This document shows, piece after piece, positions 11,000 through 21,879 of a DNA stretch of 64,000 nucleotides (the stretch's first letter is position 1; each line of letters opens with the position of its first letter). This DNA is from Bagarius yarrelli (Eukaryota; Chordata; Actinopteri; Siluriformes; Sisoridae), in NCBI GenBank assembly GCA_005784505.1, contig VCAZ01000027.1, positions 111,001-175,000 on the forward strand. Reading direction: 5' to 3'. The position numbers and the translations under genes are program-made. Under the pieces are notes generated by a model. It was not told the origin of the DNA. It was given only the letters and a program-made list of their open reading frames with translations, and did not search any database.

Positions 11000-12120
11000 A
11001 TAAGACGGAGTGCTGCAGTGTGGTAAAAGTTGATGTCTGAAACAGTAATCACTTTAATGGCTTCCCCAGCATTGACTTAATGCCAACAGTATCAAGCAGC
11101 TGAAACTTACAAGAATTACTTCATTGCTGGATATGTTATGTTGAGTGTTTTGGCTTGGAAAAACAAAGGCTATAGTTCTGTTAATGTGTGTCGTGGTATA
11201 TCATGTATCAGTTCAACTCAAGTTGTAACGATTTTTCCTGAGAGTGAGATCCCTAAGAGTTTTGCTGAGTAAGGTACAGTGTTTTCCTATAGAAAGCCTC
11301 AGTCATGCTTGGCGAATACAGCTATTACTAATGTTTTAAAACTGATTTATGCCTGCTACCAAGGTTTTTGTTTGTTTGTTTATCCATACTATTGGTACTG
11401 CCATCTACCAATCCGTCTTTGGTTCTGTATTAAGCCTCTGTTAGTCTATTTACTGCCATCATGTTTTGTTCTAAATAAGAGTTTAGATTTCATAAGTGTG
11501 CAAATTTACCCAATACAATTAAATAACAATTAAAAACATTTTATGCCAATCATTTACTGATTCTTTAGAAATAAATAGTTAAGATTCCAAATTGGGAGGA
11601 GTTTTAATAAGGGTTTAGAAAAGCTGAGAATTATAGGGATGCACCAATATGGGCAAAATATGCGCTGAAAATTTATGCCATGCTGTGCCGTGCCGTGCCA
11701 GCAGGAAGTGTTCAGCACGCAGGTTTTAAGTCGTTACTGTGCAGTGTGCAGTTCCCACAGTATTGCGCTTTATAAATGTGCCTTTTGTTAATTTACTGGC
11801 CGAAGAAATAAGCATAGATATTTTGTGGATGTAGGATAAAATTCTTTTTCCTCCAGCCCTACAGACAAACATTTCAGAGCACCTGCTGCCCAACCTTGAG
11901 GTTCTGTTTACATGTCAGAGGTATGTTTTTTTGACTGCAGTCATCTCCGGACAGTAGAGGGATATACCTAGGTCCCGCTGCTTTTTGCCAGTCCTATTAG
12001 ACTTCTTGCAATTTTAAAGGGAAGTAAACATGATGTACCTTTTGTCTGCTGCAGTTTTCTTGGCTACAAATTGAAAGTTGAAAGCCTTTTTAAAACACAC
12101 GCTGGCCACAGTTTCCTAAA
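11000..12120. other. Intron sequence without recognised gene
   Basis: Part of akap11 coding intron 1 (10888-12908). No splice-bounded open frame or repeat that I recognise apart from the SINE at 12127. A short CCGTGCCGTGCC-type direct repeat lies near 11680-11700. Confidence 0.5.
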
Positions 12121-12126
12121 TATTAC

Positions 12127-12230
12127 GCTGCATTGGCCGGTGTAGTGGATTAAGGCGCTGGCACCCACATGCGCAGTTGCGCTCCGGCAACCCGGGTTCG
12201 ATTCTGGCTCCGGCCCTTTCTGCCCCCCCA
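12127..12230 (+). repeat. tRNA-derived SINE (family B)
   Basis: tRNA-like head with box A-type GTGTAGTGGATTAAGG and box B GGTTCGATTCT, followed by a T/C-rich tail. The head differs from family A. A decayed relative is at 56355-56460. Confidence 0.65.
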
Positions 12231-12908
12231 CCTTTCTCCATTTCCCACATTTTATTTCTGTCTATCCTATTAATAAAGGCAAAATGTGCAAAAAATATTT
12301 TTACGCTGCACAAAACTTATCTCTCATCGTTTTGTCTCTTGCCTAAAGTCTTCCTAGTCTGGCTTTGTCTACCAAACTCTTATTCTTAAACATTCTTATC
12401 CTATTCTTATTATAACACAGTTGAAACATACGTCTCTGTCTGCCTGACTGTTATTGACAGCACCGTCACAGCTATGTCTCTTTTTATCCTAATACCAGAC
12501 AATATCTGTACGTCTCATATGCAAACCCCTCATTAGGTGTATATATTGCAATATAAAGGATTTTATGTATTTTAATTTAAGCTTTCACAAAACTTAAAGC
12601 CGTAAAATTCTGGTTACAACTGATCCCTTATTCTTTCAGCTACTTTCAGTTACTGTGCTATCTTGCTATGGAGCGTGCATTATGTCTTTCTGTTTTGCTA
12701 ACACGTAGTGTCTAGTGTTGTTTTTTGCACGTGTCAAGTTTCATTCCAGTTCTGACTACTGTTTTTTTAATATTACTGGTGATAATGATTATAATTAGTA
12801 GTAACAAGTTAATAACAACAATACTAAAATCAGTATCAATTATCAATAATATTCATAACACTTAAAAGTAATGTACGTTTTTTTTTTTTCTTTAGCACTT
12901 AATGTTAC

Positions 12909-12971
12909 CTCTTTTCTGATGCTGGCACGGTTCTTGAGTGGAACACCTTTGATCCGGGCACAGGCATCCAT
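12909..12971 (-). CDS. akap11: akap11 first coding exon (start codon)
   Basis: ATG at 12971-12969 begins MDACARIKGVPLKNRASIRKE, ending at donor GAG|GTAACA (GT at 12908-12907). The 21 codons join phase 0 to exon 2. The family N terminus is a similarly short basic peptide ending KASVRK. The bases before the ATG (TGCT) are only a fair Kozak match. The ATG at 12967-12965 lies in another frame. The exon continues upstream as 5' UTR to the acceptor at 13004-13003. Confidence 0.85.
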
Positions 12972-13002
12972 AGCAATGCAGGGCAGGGCTGGCAGGCCAC
13001 AC
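12972..13002 (-). other. akap11: akap11 5' UTR part of exon 2
   Basis: 31 bases between the acceptor TTTTATTTTCTTGCTGAAG and the start codon. An inner CAG at about 12990 could be used instead. Confidence 0.6.
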
Positions 13003-13204
13003 CTTCAGCAAGAAAATAAAAGAATAAAAGAGAATGGTAGATTAGTCATAAAGGTCTTATTGACATAAATTGTTTGGTATTTCTCTATGTTCCTAATATA
13101 CAAGGTTAAATGATAAAATACCAGGTACATGGGTGAAGTCTAAAAATATTAAATAGTTAAACCAGAAGATTGGAAGTTCAATTCCCAGGACAACCGAGCT
13201 ACCA

Positions 13205-13345
13205 CTTCTAAAGGTAAAAGTAAAGGTCATTTTTGTCACATATACTTCTTTGCATATCCCAGCAAAACAAATTAGGGTCAGAGCACAGGATGAGCTTTGA
13301 TACGGCATCCCTGGAACATCCTGGTCTACCCAATTGTCCAAAAAA
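13205..13345 (-). repeat. Tail of tRNA-derived SINE (family C), inverted
   Basis: The run matching the complement of CTCTGACCCTAATTTG...GGGATATGCAAAG...TGTGACAAAAATGACC is the 3' part of the SINE type seen intact at 18400-18660. The head is missing. Confidence 0.5.
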
Positions 13346-13360
13346 CAACTTCATCTCTGT

Positions 13361-13560
13361 TACATTTACATTTACATTTGCGGCATTTGGCAGACGCCCT
13401 TATCCAGAGCGACTTACAATATCCCTTATTATACAACTGAGCAATTGGGGGTTAAGGGCCTTGCTCAGGGGCTCAACAGTGGTGGCTTGGTGGAGCTGGG
13501 AATTGAACCCACAACCTTCGGGTTGGTAATCCAACACCTTAACCATGAGCCACCACTTCC
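13361..13560 (-). repeat. SINE family A, copy 2
   Basis: Complete copy. The minus strand reads GGTGGCTCATGGTTAAGG, box B GGGTTCAATTCCC, and a tail ending GCCAAATGCCGCAAATG. It is followed directly by an inverted partial copy. Confidence 0.8.
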
Positions 13561-13660
13561 CCACTTGGGCAAGCCCCTGAACCCTCATTTGCTCAGCTGG
13601 ATAAATGTAATACTCTCTGGACAAGGTTGTCTGCCAAATGCTGTAAATGTAATCGTTAAT
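13561..13660 (+). repeat. Inverted partial SINE family A
   Basis: GGGCAAGCCCCTGAACCCTCATTTGCTCAGCTGGATAAATG...GTCTGCCAAATGCTG is the tail half of family A in the opposite orientation to copy 2, giving a head-to-head pair. Confidence 0.65.
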
Positions 13661-13949
13661 TGTATTTTTAACGTTGTTTAATATCAGAAGTGGCACAATA
13701 TCATGAGGGCAACCCAAATTAATCTCAAATTAACTGCCATCTTATACTGACCCGCAGGCAAAAACATCAATCTGCTTAACCCGTACTAAAGCCTGTTTCG
13801 ACTGGATTGCTGCCAAAAATCTTCATATATCCGTTCATCAGTGAGGATATATGCATCCCTGCCAGGACTTGGTAACATTCAACATTCAACGATTGTGGTT
13901 TACATGAGAGTGGCTAAGAGGAGCTATGCTAAAAAGTTGGAAGATCAGT

Positions 13950-15260
13950 TCAATTCCAATTAACCAGCTTCAGTGTGGAAAGGTAGGAAAGCCATCTCCA
14001 AATACAAGACACCATCCACCAGCACAGTGAATCAACAACTTGCCAAAGACCTAAATAAGTTTTACTGTAGATTCCAACCCCCCCACACCTGCTCTGACCA
14101 CCGTTTATTAACTGTAAAAACCTCCAGCAAATCCACTCTCCATCTCTCCTGCATGTCAGATCAGTGAAGATGATGTTCATCAGATCTTTAAAAAGAACAA
14201 GAGAAGAAATGCATCAGGCCCAGACAGTGTCACAACAGTCTGCCCGAAAACCTGTGCTGACCAGCTGGCCCCCATCTTTTTACAGATCAATGCTCCCTTA
14301 AAAACTTGTTCTAGCTTATCTAAAGCACATCACGGGACCCTTTCTGCAGTTTTTGGCGGCATCTTGATAAATTAGGGACTTGTGTGAGGATCCGGTTTGT
14401 AGACTTCAGTTCGGCCTTCCAGCACTCCTCCAGACCAAACTAACCCATATCTCTGTCCCTAACTCTATTTGTCAATGAATCACCAGCTTTCTAACAGATA
14501 TACAACAGCTAGTGACACTTGAGAAATTCATAACCAACAGTGTGTGTGTCTTAGGGTTGTGTCCTTTCCCCACTTTTCTTTTTGCACCAATGACTACACA
14601 TCTAAAGAGCTCTCTGTTTAACTTCTAAAGATTGCAGATAAGACCAAACTTATTAGCCTTATTTATTAATGGGTCTGCATACAGACAAAGGGTTTGCCAA
14701 ATGTATGGTGCAGTCTTAAAAACCTGGAGCTCAAAGCACAGTGTAGATGATTGTGGATTTCAGCACTCTTATTTTGACACACCATCACCGACAGAACTGT
14801 AGCTGTAGTGGAGGCATTCAAGTTTCTGGGCTCCACCATCATGGGACACTCACATTAACTTGAGGTTGTACATCCTTTTCCAGCTAAAGAAGCTCAGCCT
14901 GCTGAAAAAGTTCTACTTAGCAGTCGTCAAGTCTGTCCTGGCCACATCATTAACTGTCTGGTTTTGCTTAGCTACAAAATCAGGCACCAGAAGATTACAG
15001 AGAATGATTTAACTGCAGAGAGGATTATTGGTGCTTCCCTGCCCACCCTTCAAGAACTGTGTACATCCAGAATGAGGAAAAGAGCTTAGAAAAATCACTC
15101 TAGAGTCCTCACATGCAAGCCATTCTTTTTTTAAAGACATTACCTTTTTGCCATCTGGCCCACACTACAGAACCTCAAATACCAGGACAGCCAGACACAA
15201 GAACAGTTTCTTCCCCCTGGCAATACATTATAAACATTTAAATGTTTCCCCATTGTGCAA
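13950..15260 (+). mobile_element. Decayed LINE reverse-transcriptase fragment
   Basis: Conceptual pieces in several frames match a common fish LINE ORF2: SEDDVHQIFKKNKRRNASGPDSV near 14160-14230, ADQLAPIFLQI near 14260-14290, the reverse-transcriptase FVDFSSAFQ at about 14396-14422, a degraded CVLSPLFF-like stretch near 14550, FLGSTI-like near 14825, and the C-terminal ARHKNSFFPLAIHY near 15190-15235. Frameshifts and stops throughout make it inactive. It lies in the akap11 first intron, antisense to the gene. Confidence 0.8.
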
Positions 15261-15584
15261 TAAATATGTGCAAGAAAAATATGTACAGAAACCTAATATA
15301 TTTATTAGAAACATGTGCCACGAATACACATTAACAGAAGATTCAAAGAATGAGGAGAAATACATGCACATGAGTAGCGAGGCCGAAAACCAACAATGAA
15401 TGGCCGTGACCTCTGAATCCTCAGAAGACACTGCATTAAAAATAGACATTCTGTAAAAGACATTTCCATGTGGGCTCAGGGACACTTTGAATCTACAAGT
15501 GCAAGTTAAAACCATGCACCATGTACCATTCAAAGTGTAAGCCATACATCAACAATACCATGAAATCATGAACATCACATCCTC

Positions 15585-16275
15585 TGGAGGTGGAAAAGGA
15601 CCATCCAGATTGCTATCAGGGCAAAGTTCCAAATCTAGCATCTGTGACTGTATAGGTATGTGTTAGTAGCCATGGCATAATGGCTACTATGGTATGCACC
15701 ATCGATGCTGAAAAATACATACGCGTTTTGGAGCAAAATATGCTGCCGACAAAGTGACATTTTTTTTTAGGGATGTCACTTGGTATTTTATTAAGACAAT
15801 GTCGAGCCACATTCTGCCCATTCACAGTAAAAGGATGCAGGTACTAGACTGACCTGCCTGCAGCCCAGCCCCCCTCTCCAATTGTAAATGTGTGGCGAAA
15901 TATGACTGACCAGACTGTTGAGCAACTGGAGTCATACATCAAGCAAGAACGGGAAAGAATTCCACCTACAAAACTTTAACAACTAATGTCCTCAGTTCCC
16001 AAACTTGATCGAGTGTTGTTAAAAGAAAAGCTGGTGGAAAAACAGTGGTAAAAATAACCCCGTTCCAGCTATTTCCTATTGTGTTGAAGGCATCAAATTC
16101 AAAATATGTGAATATCTGCAACACACAAAAATTTTTTAGTTGGAACATTGCATATCTTGCGTTTGTGAAGTTTATAACTGAATATGCGTCAACAAGGATT
16201 TGCAGGTCATTGTTTAGTTACGTTTTACACAACGTCCCAAAGTCAATGGACATGAGGTTTTATTCATAGAAACAA
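15585..16275 (+). mobile_element. Tc1-type transposase remnant, 3' half
   Basis: Decayed copy of a high-copy fish Tc1-like element. Readable fragments include a DWPACSP-like DDE region near 15850, then TVEQLESYIKQERERIPPTKL near 15917-15978 and SSVPKL. They are followed by the non-coding end (CAAATTCAAAATATGTGAATAT... GTTTAGTTACGTTTTACACAACGTCCCAA). Stops break the frame, so no active transposase is possible. Confidence 0.7.
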
Positions 16276-16415
16276 ATGTCTTATACCAGAAACTACAAAG
16301 CATGTCAGAAAAACTGTACTGACAAGAACTTCCGAAGTGAGGCTAAAATAGGTCAGACATTTTAGCATGAACATGCATTTGTGGGTAAACAGTGACCGCA
16401 AGCAATCTTACACAC

Positions 16416-16441
16416 TCTCTCTCTCTCTCTCTCTCTCTCTG
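16416..16441 (+). repeat. (CT)n microsatellite
   Basis: About 13 CT units. Confidence 0.95.
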
Positions 16442-16559
16442 TCGATCAAACGCAAACACACACAGAATATATTTTACCAATAAAAATGTATTAAGAATGA
16501 TCCTACAAGTATATTTATGGCAAGAAAATTCATTCTTAGAAGACTTGGACCAACAAATT

Positions 16560-17380
16560 CCATAAATTTGCTTGTATCAGTCTTTTGTTATTGGAGCTGC
16601 TGCCCAAAAAAAAAAAAAAGTTATGACACTATATTATTATATTCACTATACTGCTATTAGGAGCTTTAGCCCCAACCCAAGACTACCATTAACAAAACCC
16701 CCAACACTAACAATAAGAATGAAAACCAAGTTTGGCAATATAAATGAGACTAGATAAAGGAGACGTTGGAAAATGTTTCACATGGCAACACCAGGACTTC
16801 TACTATCAATAACTAATTTTATTAGAAAAAGATTTTAGGGCCATCAAGATAAAATAAAGTCTTCTTCTAATCCAGAAAATAAAGGTACTAAACTGTACTT
16901 TGTCCTGGAATTGGGACAGTATTTTTAAGCATACACCTTGTGTCACTTCGTGCATGTTCAAAATATTTCTCCTAAACTAAATAACAGTGACTAATGTTTT
17001 TCAAAGGAAGACAGCGTCCAATTTTCCAGGTAAAGTATACACAAGAAATGTATATATTGTTCCATCCTAGTAAGGAGAAATGTTACAGTTTATAGATGTA
17101 GCTAGGAAGAGGAAAAAGCTACAGATATGGCTATAGGCATCCATTACTACAACTTGACCACCATCAGTCTAAATGTATCTAAATGACTGGGCCTAAAAAA
17201 AAGACACCTCAAAAGTGCCGCATTATATCATCAAAACACATATTAATCCAAAGCCCTGTGTCATTTACATGCGTCTAACATGAATAAAGCTATTAAAGAA
17301 AGTATTTACTGTTAGGAGTGCAGAAGAATCTGCTGCTTGAAATTTTTTGAAGTAGCTGTGTTAAATTCTATTTACTCTAG
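16560..17380. other. akap11 first-intron DNA, nothing recognised
   Basis: AT-rich, with an A13 run near 16605. No open frame with splice support. Confidence 0.5.
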
Positions 17381-17381
17381 T

Positions 17382-17644
17382 GGTACCCTGTCTTACGAGT
17401 TTATTTCGTTCCGTGTTGGAGCTCGTAATTCAAATTACTCGTACGTCAAATAAATTTTCATTAAAATATACCAAAATTTTCACCGGATGCTGGGCGGATG
17501 TTACGGCATTCACCGTGGCGTTCGATACGTTAACTAGCGGTTGGATGTCTGAAGCTGGCTCGCAACTCAAAGCAAAAAATCGTCAGAGAGACGGCTCGTA
17601 TTTCGGAAAACTCGTTAGTTGGGACACTCGTAAGTCAAGGTACC
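17382..17644. mobile_element. 263-bp MITE with terminal inverted repeats
   Basis: The left end GGTACCCTGTCTTACGAGT and the complement of the right end GGTACCTTGACTTACGAGT match at 17 of 19 bases. The interior is CpG-rich compared with the flanks (CGGATGTTACGGCATTCACC). The chance open frame at 17380-17760 is part of this element. Size and ends fit a non-autonomous DNA transposon; the superfamily was not determined. Confidence 0.7.
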
Positions 17645-18399
17645 GATGTAATGGAAAAGCATTCAAATTTCATTTAATTAAAAGGCACAACTTATTTGAT
17701 TGTGGTATACTGTGCTGTCAATGGTACATTTTTCCACTCAAACATGACCTATGCAAGTGAGTGAAATGACACAGGATGATAGCATGACAGCTACCATAAC
17801 TGTTAGGTACACTGGTTTCCCAAATAAATGCCCTCTACAATGAACTACACTGTAACGGTTCAGAATCTATCATTTAATTCTCACACCATACATTCACTGA
17901 ACTGAGACTGACATTTTCAATAAGCACCTCTAAAATGGGGTCTGAGGATTGCCAAGGATTTGTGGAACACAGATAGGTGGTCCAGTCTTTAAAAAGAGGC
18001 TTTACTGTCGTTTCCCCACACAACACAGATACAAACTTTTTTCCTTTTTTTTTTTACTGTTAATTCTAACAGTAAGAAATAGAATAAGCACAAAAACATC
18101 CGGAAACACACATTTCAAAAAGTTTGAAAAAAGAAATTGATTTGCATTTTAATGTGTAAAATAAATATTAGATTCTCTATCAAGCAGCAGGATTTTCAGC
18201 TCTCAATTGTTTTTAATACAGGTAATGATCTAAAATTAGGAGCACTTCATTAAAGGGACTCTTATACTTACCTGGCAAGGGAGATACCTTGATCAAGAAG
18301 GTGGTTCACCCAGGGAGAGGCGCAACCATTGCACTCCGGTTGTGCTGACCCCTGCGAATTCCCCAAATGTGGGACTGCATAATTTCTGGTAGTGGGGGA

Positions 18400-18665
18400 C
18401 TGCGTTCGCGTGGTGGCTTAAATAGTTATGGTGCTAAGTTGATGATCTGAAGACCAGAAACACCTGGGTTCAAGCCCCACCACCGGCAAGCCAACCACTG
18501 TTGGGTCCTTAAACAAGACCCATAACCCTTCCTGCTCCAGGGGCGCTGCATCGTAGCTGACCCTGCGCTCTGACCCCAACTTACTAAGATGGGATATGCG
18601 AAAAACACTGCATTTCATTGTCTCGGTACACGTACCTTACACAATCACAATGAAGTTGAATATTT
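18400..18665 (+). repeat. tRNA-derived SINE (family C)
   Basis: Head GTGGTGGCTTAAATAGTTATGG with box B GGTTCAAGCCC. The body contains CTGACCCTGCGCTCTGACCCC and GGGATATGCGAAAA, and the tail TTTCATTGTCTCGGTACACGTACC. This is a common fish pattern. Confidence 0.7.
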
Positions 18666-19466
18666 ATTGAAAGGGACTGCCTCTTATCTCAACTTGTTAT
18701 CTGTATGAAAGAAACCTGTCCACAGAAGCAATCAATCAGATTCCAATCTCAGACCTACACAAGACTAGAACAGGCTACAATTTTTTATTTTTTTTTTTCT
18801 CTCTCTCTATTATACTCTACTATATTACACCTCGTGCCACTAAAACAGCTCTGACCGCTCAAGGCATGGACTCCACAGGACCACTGTAGGTGTACTGGCA
18901 CAGAGAGATATATCATCAACAGATCTTTTAAGTCATGTAAGATGTAGGTCAAAGCTTCAATTAATAAGACCGATTGATTAGCCTGACATTTAAGAACTGG
19001 AATCAGACTGAAAAGTCTAAAAAATGAGTGGAGGTCAACTGAAACTATTCTTTCACGTTCCTCAAACCAGTCCTAAATAACTTTTACAGTGTGACAGAGA
19101 GCATTATCCTGCTAACAAAAGGTCATTGGAATTAGGGAATAGGCTACTGCTGCAATAAAGGGATGTACTGAATCTGCAACAGTGTTTACTTAGGTAGTAC
19201 TTGTCAAAGGAACATCCACGTGTACACAACAGGATACAAGGTTATTCAGCAGAATACTGCTCAGATCAACACGCTGCGCTGCCTTCATTCAATAGAGCAC
19301 CCTGGAGACATCGATTTTCCTAAGTAACGGACACAGATGTGTACCCAGCTGTCCAAATAACAAAAAATATATTTCATCAGGCCAGGCATTCTTCTTTTAT
19401 CACTGTTTCAGAGGTCTACAGGAGTCAGCATGGAAATACTTTGTGTTCTTACACCATTCATTAAAA

Positions 19467-19647
19467 TTTACAGTATTTGGCAGACACTCATATCCAGAGA
19501 CATCCCATACATTTATCTATTCATACAAATAAGCAAATGGGTGTAAAGGGCCTTGCCCATAGTGGTGGTTTGGTGGTGCTGGGAATCGAACCCTGGTCTT
19601 TTTGGTATGAGTCCAACAACTTGATCACTAAGCCACCATTTCCCACC
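19467..19647 (-). repeat. SINE family A, copy 3
   Basis: Diverged copy inside the Tc1 remnant; box B GGTTCGATTCCC lies near 19580. Confidence 0.75.
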
Positions 19648-19984
19648 CATTCCACTATATCCAGAATTAAGTTTCTCAGCGATGTGATCTACAGTAACTC
19701 TTCTGTGGAATCAGACTAAACCCTCGCATTTCCTTATCTGTCCGATCTTATTCACATCGCCACTTCCTCTCATTTTCTCAGATCCTCTTCCTCCATTCAC
19801 CTTTCTGTGCCCTCAGCCCTGCTCAGTACTTTAGGGAGTGGAGCCTTTAGTTAGTCAGCGCCTGTACTTTGTAACTCTCTTCCACCGGACAAACGTAATA
19901 TTGATTCTCTCTCTTTTTAAAAATCCAGACTCAAAACCTTTTTATGTCACCAAATCCTTCTCTCTGTAATTTGCTTTGTTTGTA

Positions 19985-20175
19985 TTTTCTGTTGGCAGAC
20001 GTCCTTATCCAAAGCGACTTACTTTTATCTGTTTTATACAACTGAGTAAATGCCGGTAAAAGGGCCTTGCTCAGGGGCCCTGCAGCGGCATGCTTGGTGG
20101 TGCTGGGAATCAAACCCCGATCTTCCAGTTAGCAGCCCAACATCTTCACAATCACTGTGCTACCACTTCCCCGTG
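19985..20175 (-). repeat. SINE family A, copy 4
   Basis: Copy whose tRNA-like head forms part of the left arm of the palindrome at 20153-20277. Confidence 0.75.
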
Positions 20176-20277
20176 TTACGAAAAGAGCTTATGAATAAAA
20201 TGTATCTTTATAATAATAATAATAACACATTTTATTTATAAGCTCTTTTCGTAACACAGGGAAGTGGTAGCACAGTG
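20153..20277. repeat. Near-perfect palindrome (51-bp arms)
   Basis: Left arm 20153-20203 and right arm 20227-20277 pair at 49 of 51 positions around a 23-base AT-rich loop (ATAATAATAATAATAA). The outer half of each arm is SINE head sequence; the inner half is TTACGAAAAGAGCTTAT. It could extrude a cruciform or give a hairpin transcript. Confidence 0.9.
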
Positions 20278-20579
20278 AACCTTGGCTGTGCTGGGTGTGT
20301 CACCGGCTCACTTTGAGCAGATCTGGTAGGTACTTTATACCAGGAAAACCCCACAAGAGCTGCTGTTTAAAAGACCCAAACTAATTCAGATCTTTACAAA
20401 TGCCCAATTTTCTTTCTCACATCAACTGATTAACACATCACTCACTTTTTGCCTAAAATATTCTGACAGGTACCAATGTAATGATCTAATGTTAATCACT
20501 GATATTTGATTGGGTTTAATGTTATGTCTGATTACTCTAGATTAAACAAATGAGCCTGATGAACAGATAAACAACACGG

Positions 20580-21160
20580 TTTCAGAAAAAGAATTGCGTT
20601 ATTGTGTGTTATGGTGTTCTTACGTCACTCGTTTTGTTTACACACAACTCGCTTGACTGGGCGCTGTTCATGTCAGGCCTGAAAGTGACATACGTTCGGC
20701 TTTATTCAGTCTGTCTTCGTCATTTGTTTGGATCCGATCGCATAAATGCTGACCCCATCATCTAAAGGAGCTTCTAAAGGATAACACGAAGCGCAGATTA
20801 AAGCCTGGCTCGCAGTTTGTTAGCATTTGGCTAATGATGTCAATATAATGCAGTGATTACAACACAACTAGCTTTAGCCAGCTAGCATCGAGTCAATGCA
20901 GCAGCCAGGCGAGTTCTGACCGTCGTTCAAGAAGCATTGTTTTAAACATGATGTTTAATCGGTGTTACTGCCATTTAAATACAGTATTTTGTAAACGCGT
21001 CTCTTACCTCTGTTGTCAACGCCACGCAATAATCTGTTAGATGTTTCTGTATACCTCCTCTTCATGAAACCAGTTACACAGGCCAAAGCAATCACACCCA
21101 GAACAGCGGCACTGACAGGGTGAGCACAGAGTCAATGATCGACGTTTCTCAAGCAGGGCT
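20580..21160. promoter_or_regulatory. akap11: CpG-richer block, probable akap11 promoter region
   Basis: CpG dinucleotides are denser here than in the flanks (for example TTACGTCACTCG at 20620-20635, CCGATCGC, AAACGCGTC), and repeats are absent. The TTACGTCA at about 20620 resembles a cAMP response element (TGACGTAA on the minus strand). The block lies upstream of the akap11 coding exons and downstream of dgkh, where the akap11 promoter is expected. No TATA box was found. Confidence 0.45.
21008..21113 (-). other. akap11: Probable akap11 first (untranslated) exon
   Basis: Ends at a strong donor AACAGAG|GTAAGAG (GT at 21007-21006) in the CpG-richer block. The start of transcription is not known. 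If this is an internal exon instead, it could start after CACCCTGTCAG at 21114. An ATG at 21065-21063 opens a reading frame. Downstream splicing to 13002 is inferred from gene order only. Confidence 0.45.
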
Positions 21161-21742
21161 CTCTCATTTCTAATTAATATCTCTTGTACATAAAATTACA
21201 TAAAATATTCTTTTACATAAAAAGGTACAATTTAGAACAGATTAATACCATAAAAAAATCAAATAAAAGGGCAGGTTTGATTTTTTTTTTTTTACAACTA
21301 GGACATAAAAAAAATTCTTGAAGAAGGAAAGGTTGGCTGAATAACATGGAGGCGTATGGTACATGACATGGAGATGATGTATCTGGTGTAAATTGTCTTT
21401 CCGTCACTATCTTCAGTTACATATGCTGATCTCCATGGTTTAGGATATTACAAACTATTTTAGGAAGCTGGCATGATGAAGAGGGGTTTCTGTCAAAGCT
21501 AGCAGGACTGTTGTCTGTGGTGGTGGATGGGATTGATGAGTAGAATCTGTGGGAGTATGAGGGATTGGTAGGGGGAGACTGGGACCAGACAGTGTTGGTA
21601 GGGAGAGACTGTGAGACCTGTATTAGTCTAGCGGGACTGTGTGAAAGCAGTAATAAGTAAATAAAGAGACTGTGAGAGAGTGGGTGGAGGCAGGAAGGAT
21701 ATGAAAGAGGGATTATTGGGCCAGGCAGTTAGTATTAGTGAG

Positions 21743-21877
21743 ATTTACACTTACAGCATTTAGCAGACGTCTTAGGGGAGCAATTGGCGCTTAGGGGCCT
21801 AAATCAGTGGCCCAGCAGTGGTGGCTAGGTGGTGAAGGGACTTCCGGCCAACACTTTAACCACTGAACCACCATAGG
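21743..21877 (-). repeat. SINE family A, copy 5 (diverged)
   Basis: Recognisable from CAGCATTTAGCAGACGTC and CCAACACTTTAACCACTGAACCACC; internal deletions. Confidence 0.65.
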
Positions 21878-21879
21878 AA

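Larger units (their letters stand above)
18780..20545 (-). mobile_element. Decayed Tc1-type transposon interrupted by SINEs
   Basis: The segment from CTCGTGCCACTAAAACAGCTCTGACC at about 18830 through CTCAAACCAGTCCTAAATAA, GAGCATTATCCTGCT, CAACAGTGTTTACTTAGGTAGTAC, AGGAGTCAGCATGG (about 19420) and ACCCCACAAGAGCTGC (about 20347) follows the minus-strand order of a known fish Tc1 transposase gene. SINE copies at 19467-19647 and 19985-20175 sit inside it, so it is older than they are. Frame is lost throughout. Confidence 0.75.
1..21113 (-). other. akap11: akap11 gene span (3' end outside window)
   Basis: Minus-strand gene for A-kinase anchoring protein 11, a large, mostly disordered scaffold. 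It binds PKA RII (and RI), PP1 and GSK3 and sits on vesicles and multivesicular bodies. Ten coding exons were placed (12909-12971, 10777-10887, 9209-9262, 8938-9069, 7966-8209, 3536-7766, 3024-3179, 2129-2215, 974-1017, 413-594). Their lengths sum to 5304 nt, exactly 1768 codons with every junction phase matching, which supports the model. Human AKAP11 is about 1900 residues. The missing C-terminal segment should be in one more exon left of position 1. The first exon at 21008-21113 is a weaker call. Confidence 0.9.

Noticed and set aside
12127..12230. A functional tRNA gene
   Set aside because: Has box A/B-like sequence, but the arms do not fold to a proper cloverleaf and the 3' part is a SINE tail.
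17380..17760. 126-codon plus-strand ORF
   Set aside because: Covers the 263-bp MITE and runs out into the flank. Not a gene.
20222..20285. Terminal inverted repeat of a complete DNA transposon
   Set aside because: The arms are only 23 bases apart and include SINE head sequence, so this is a local palindrome.
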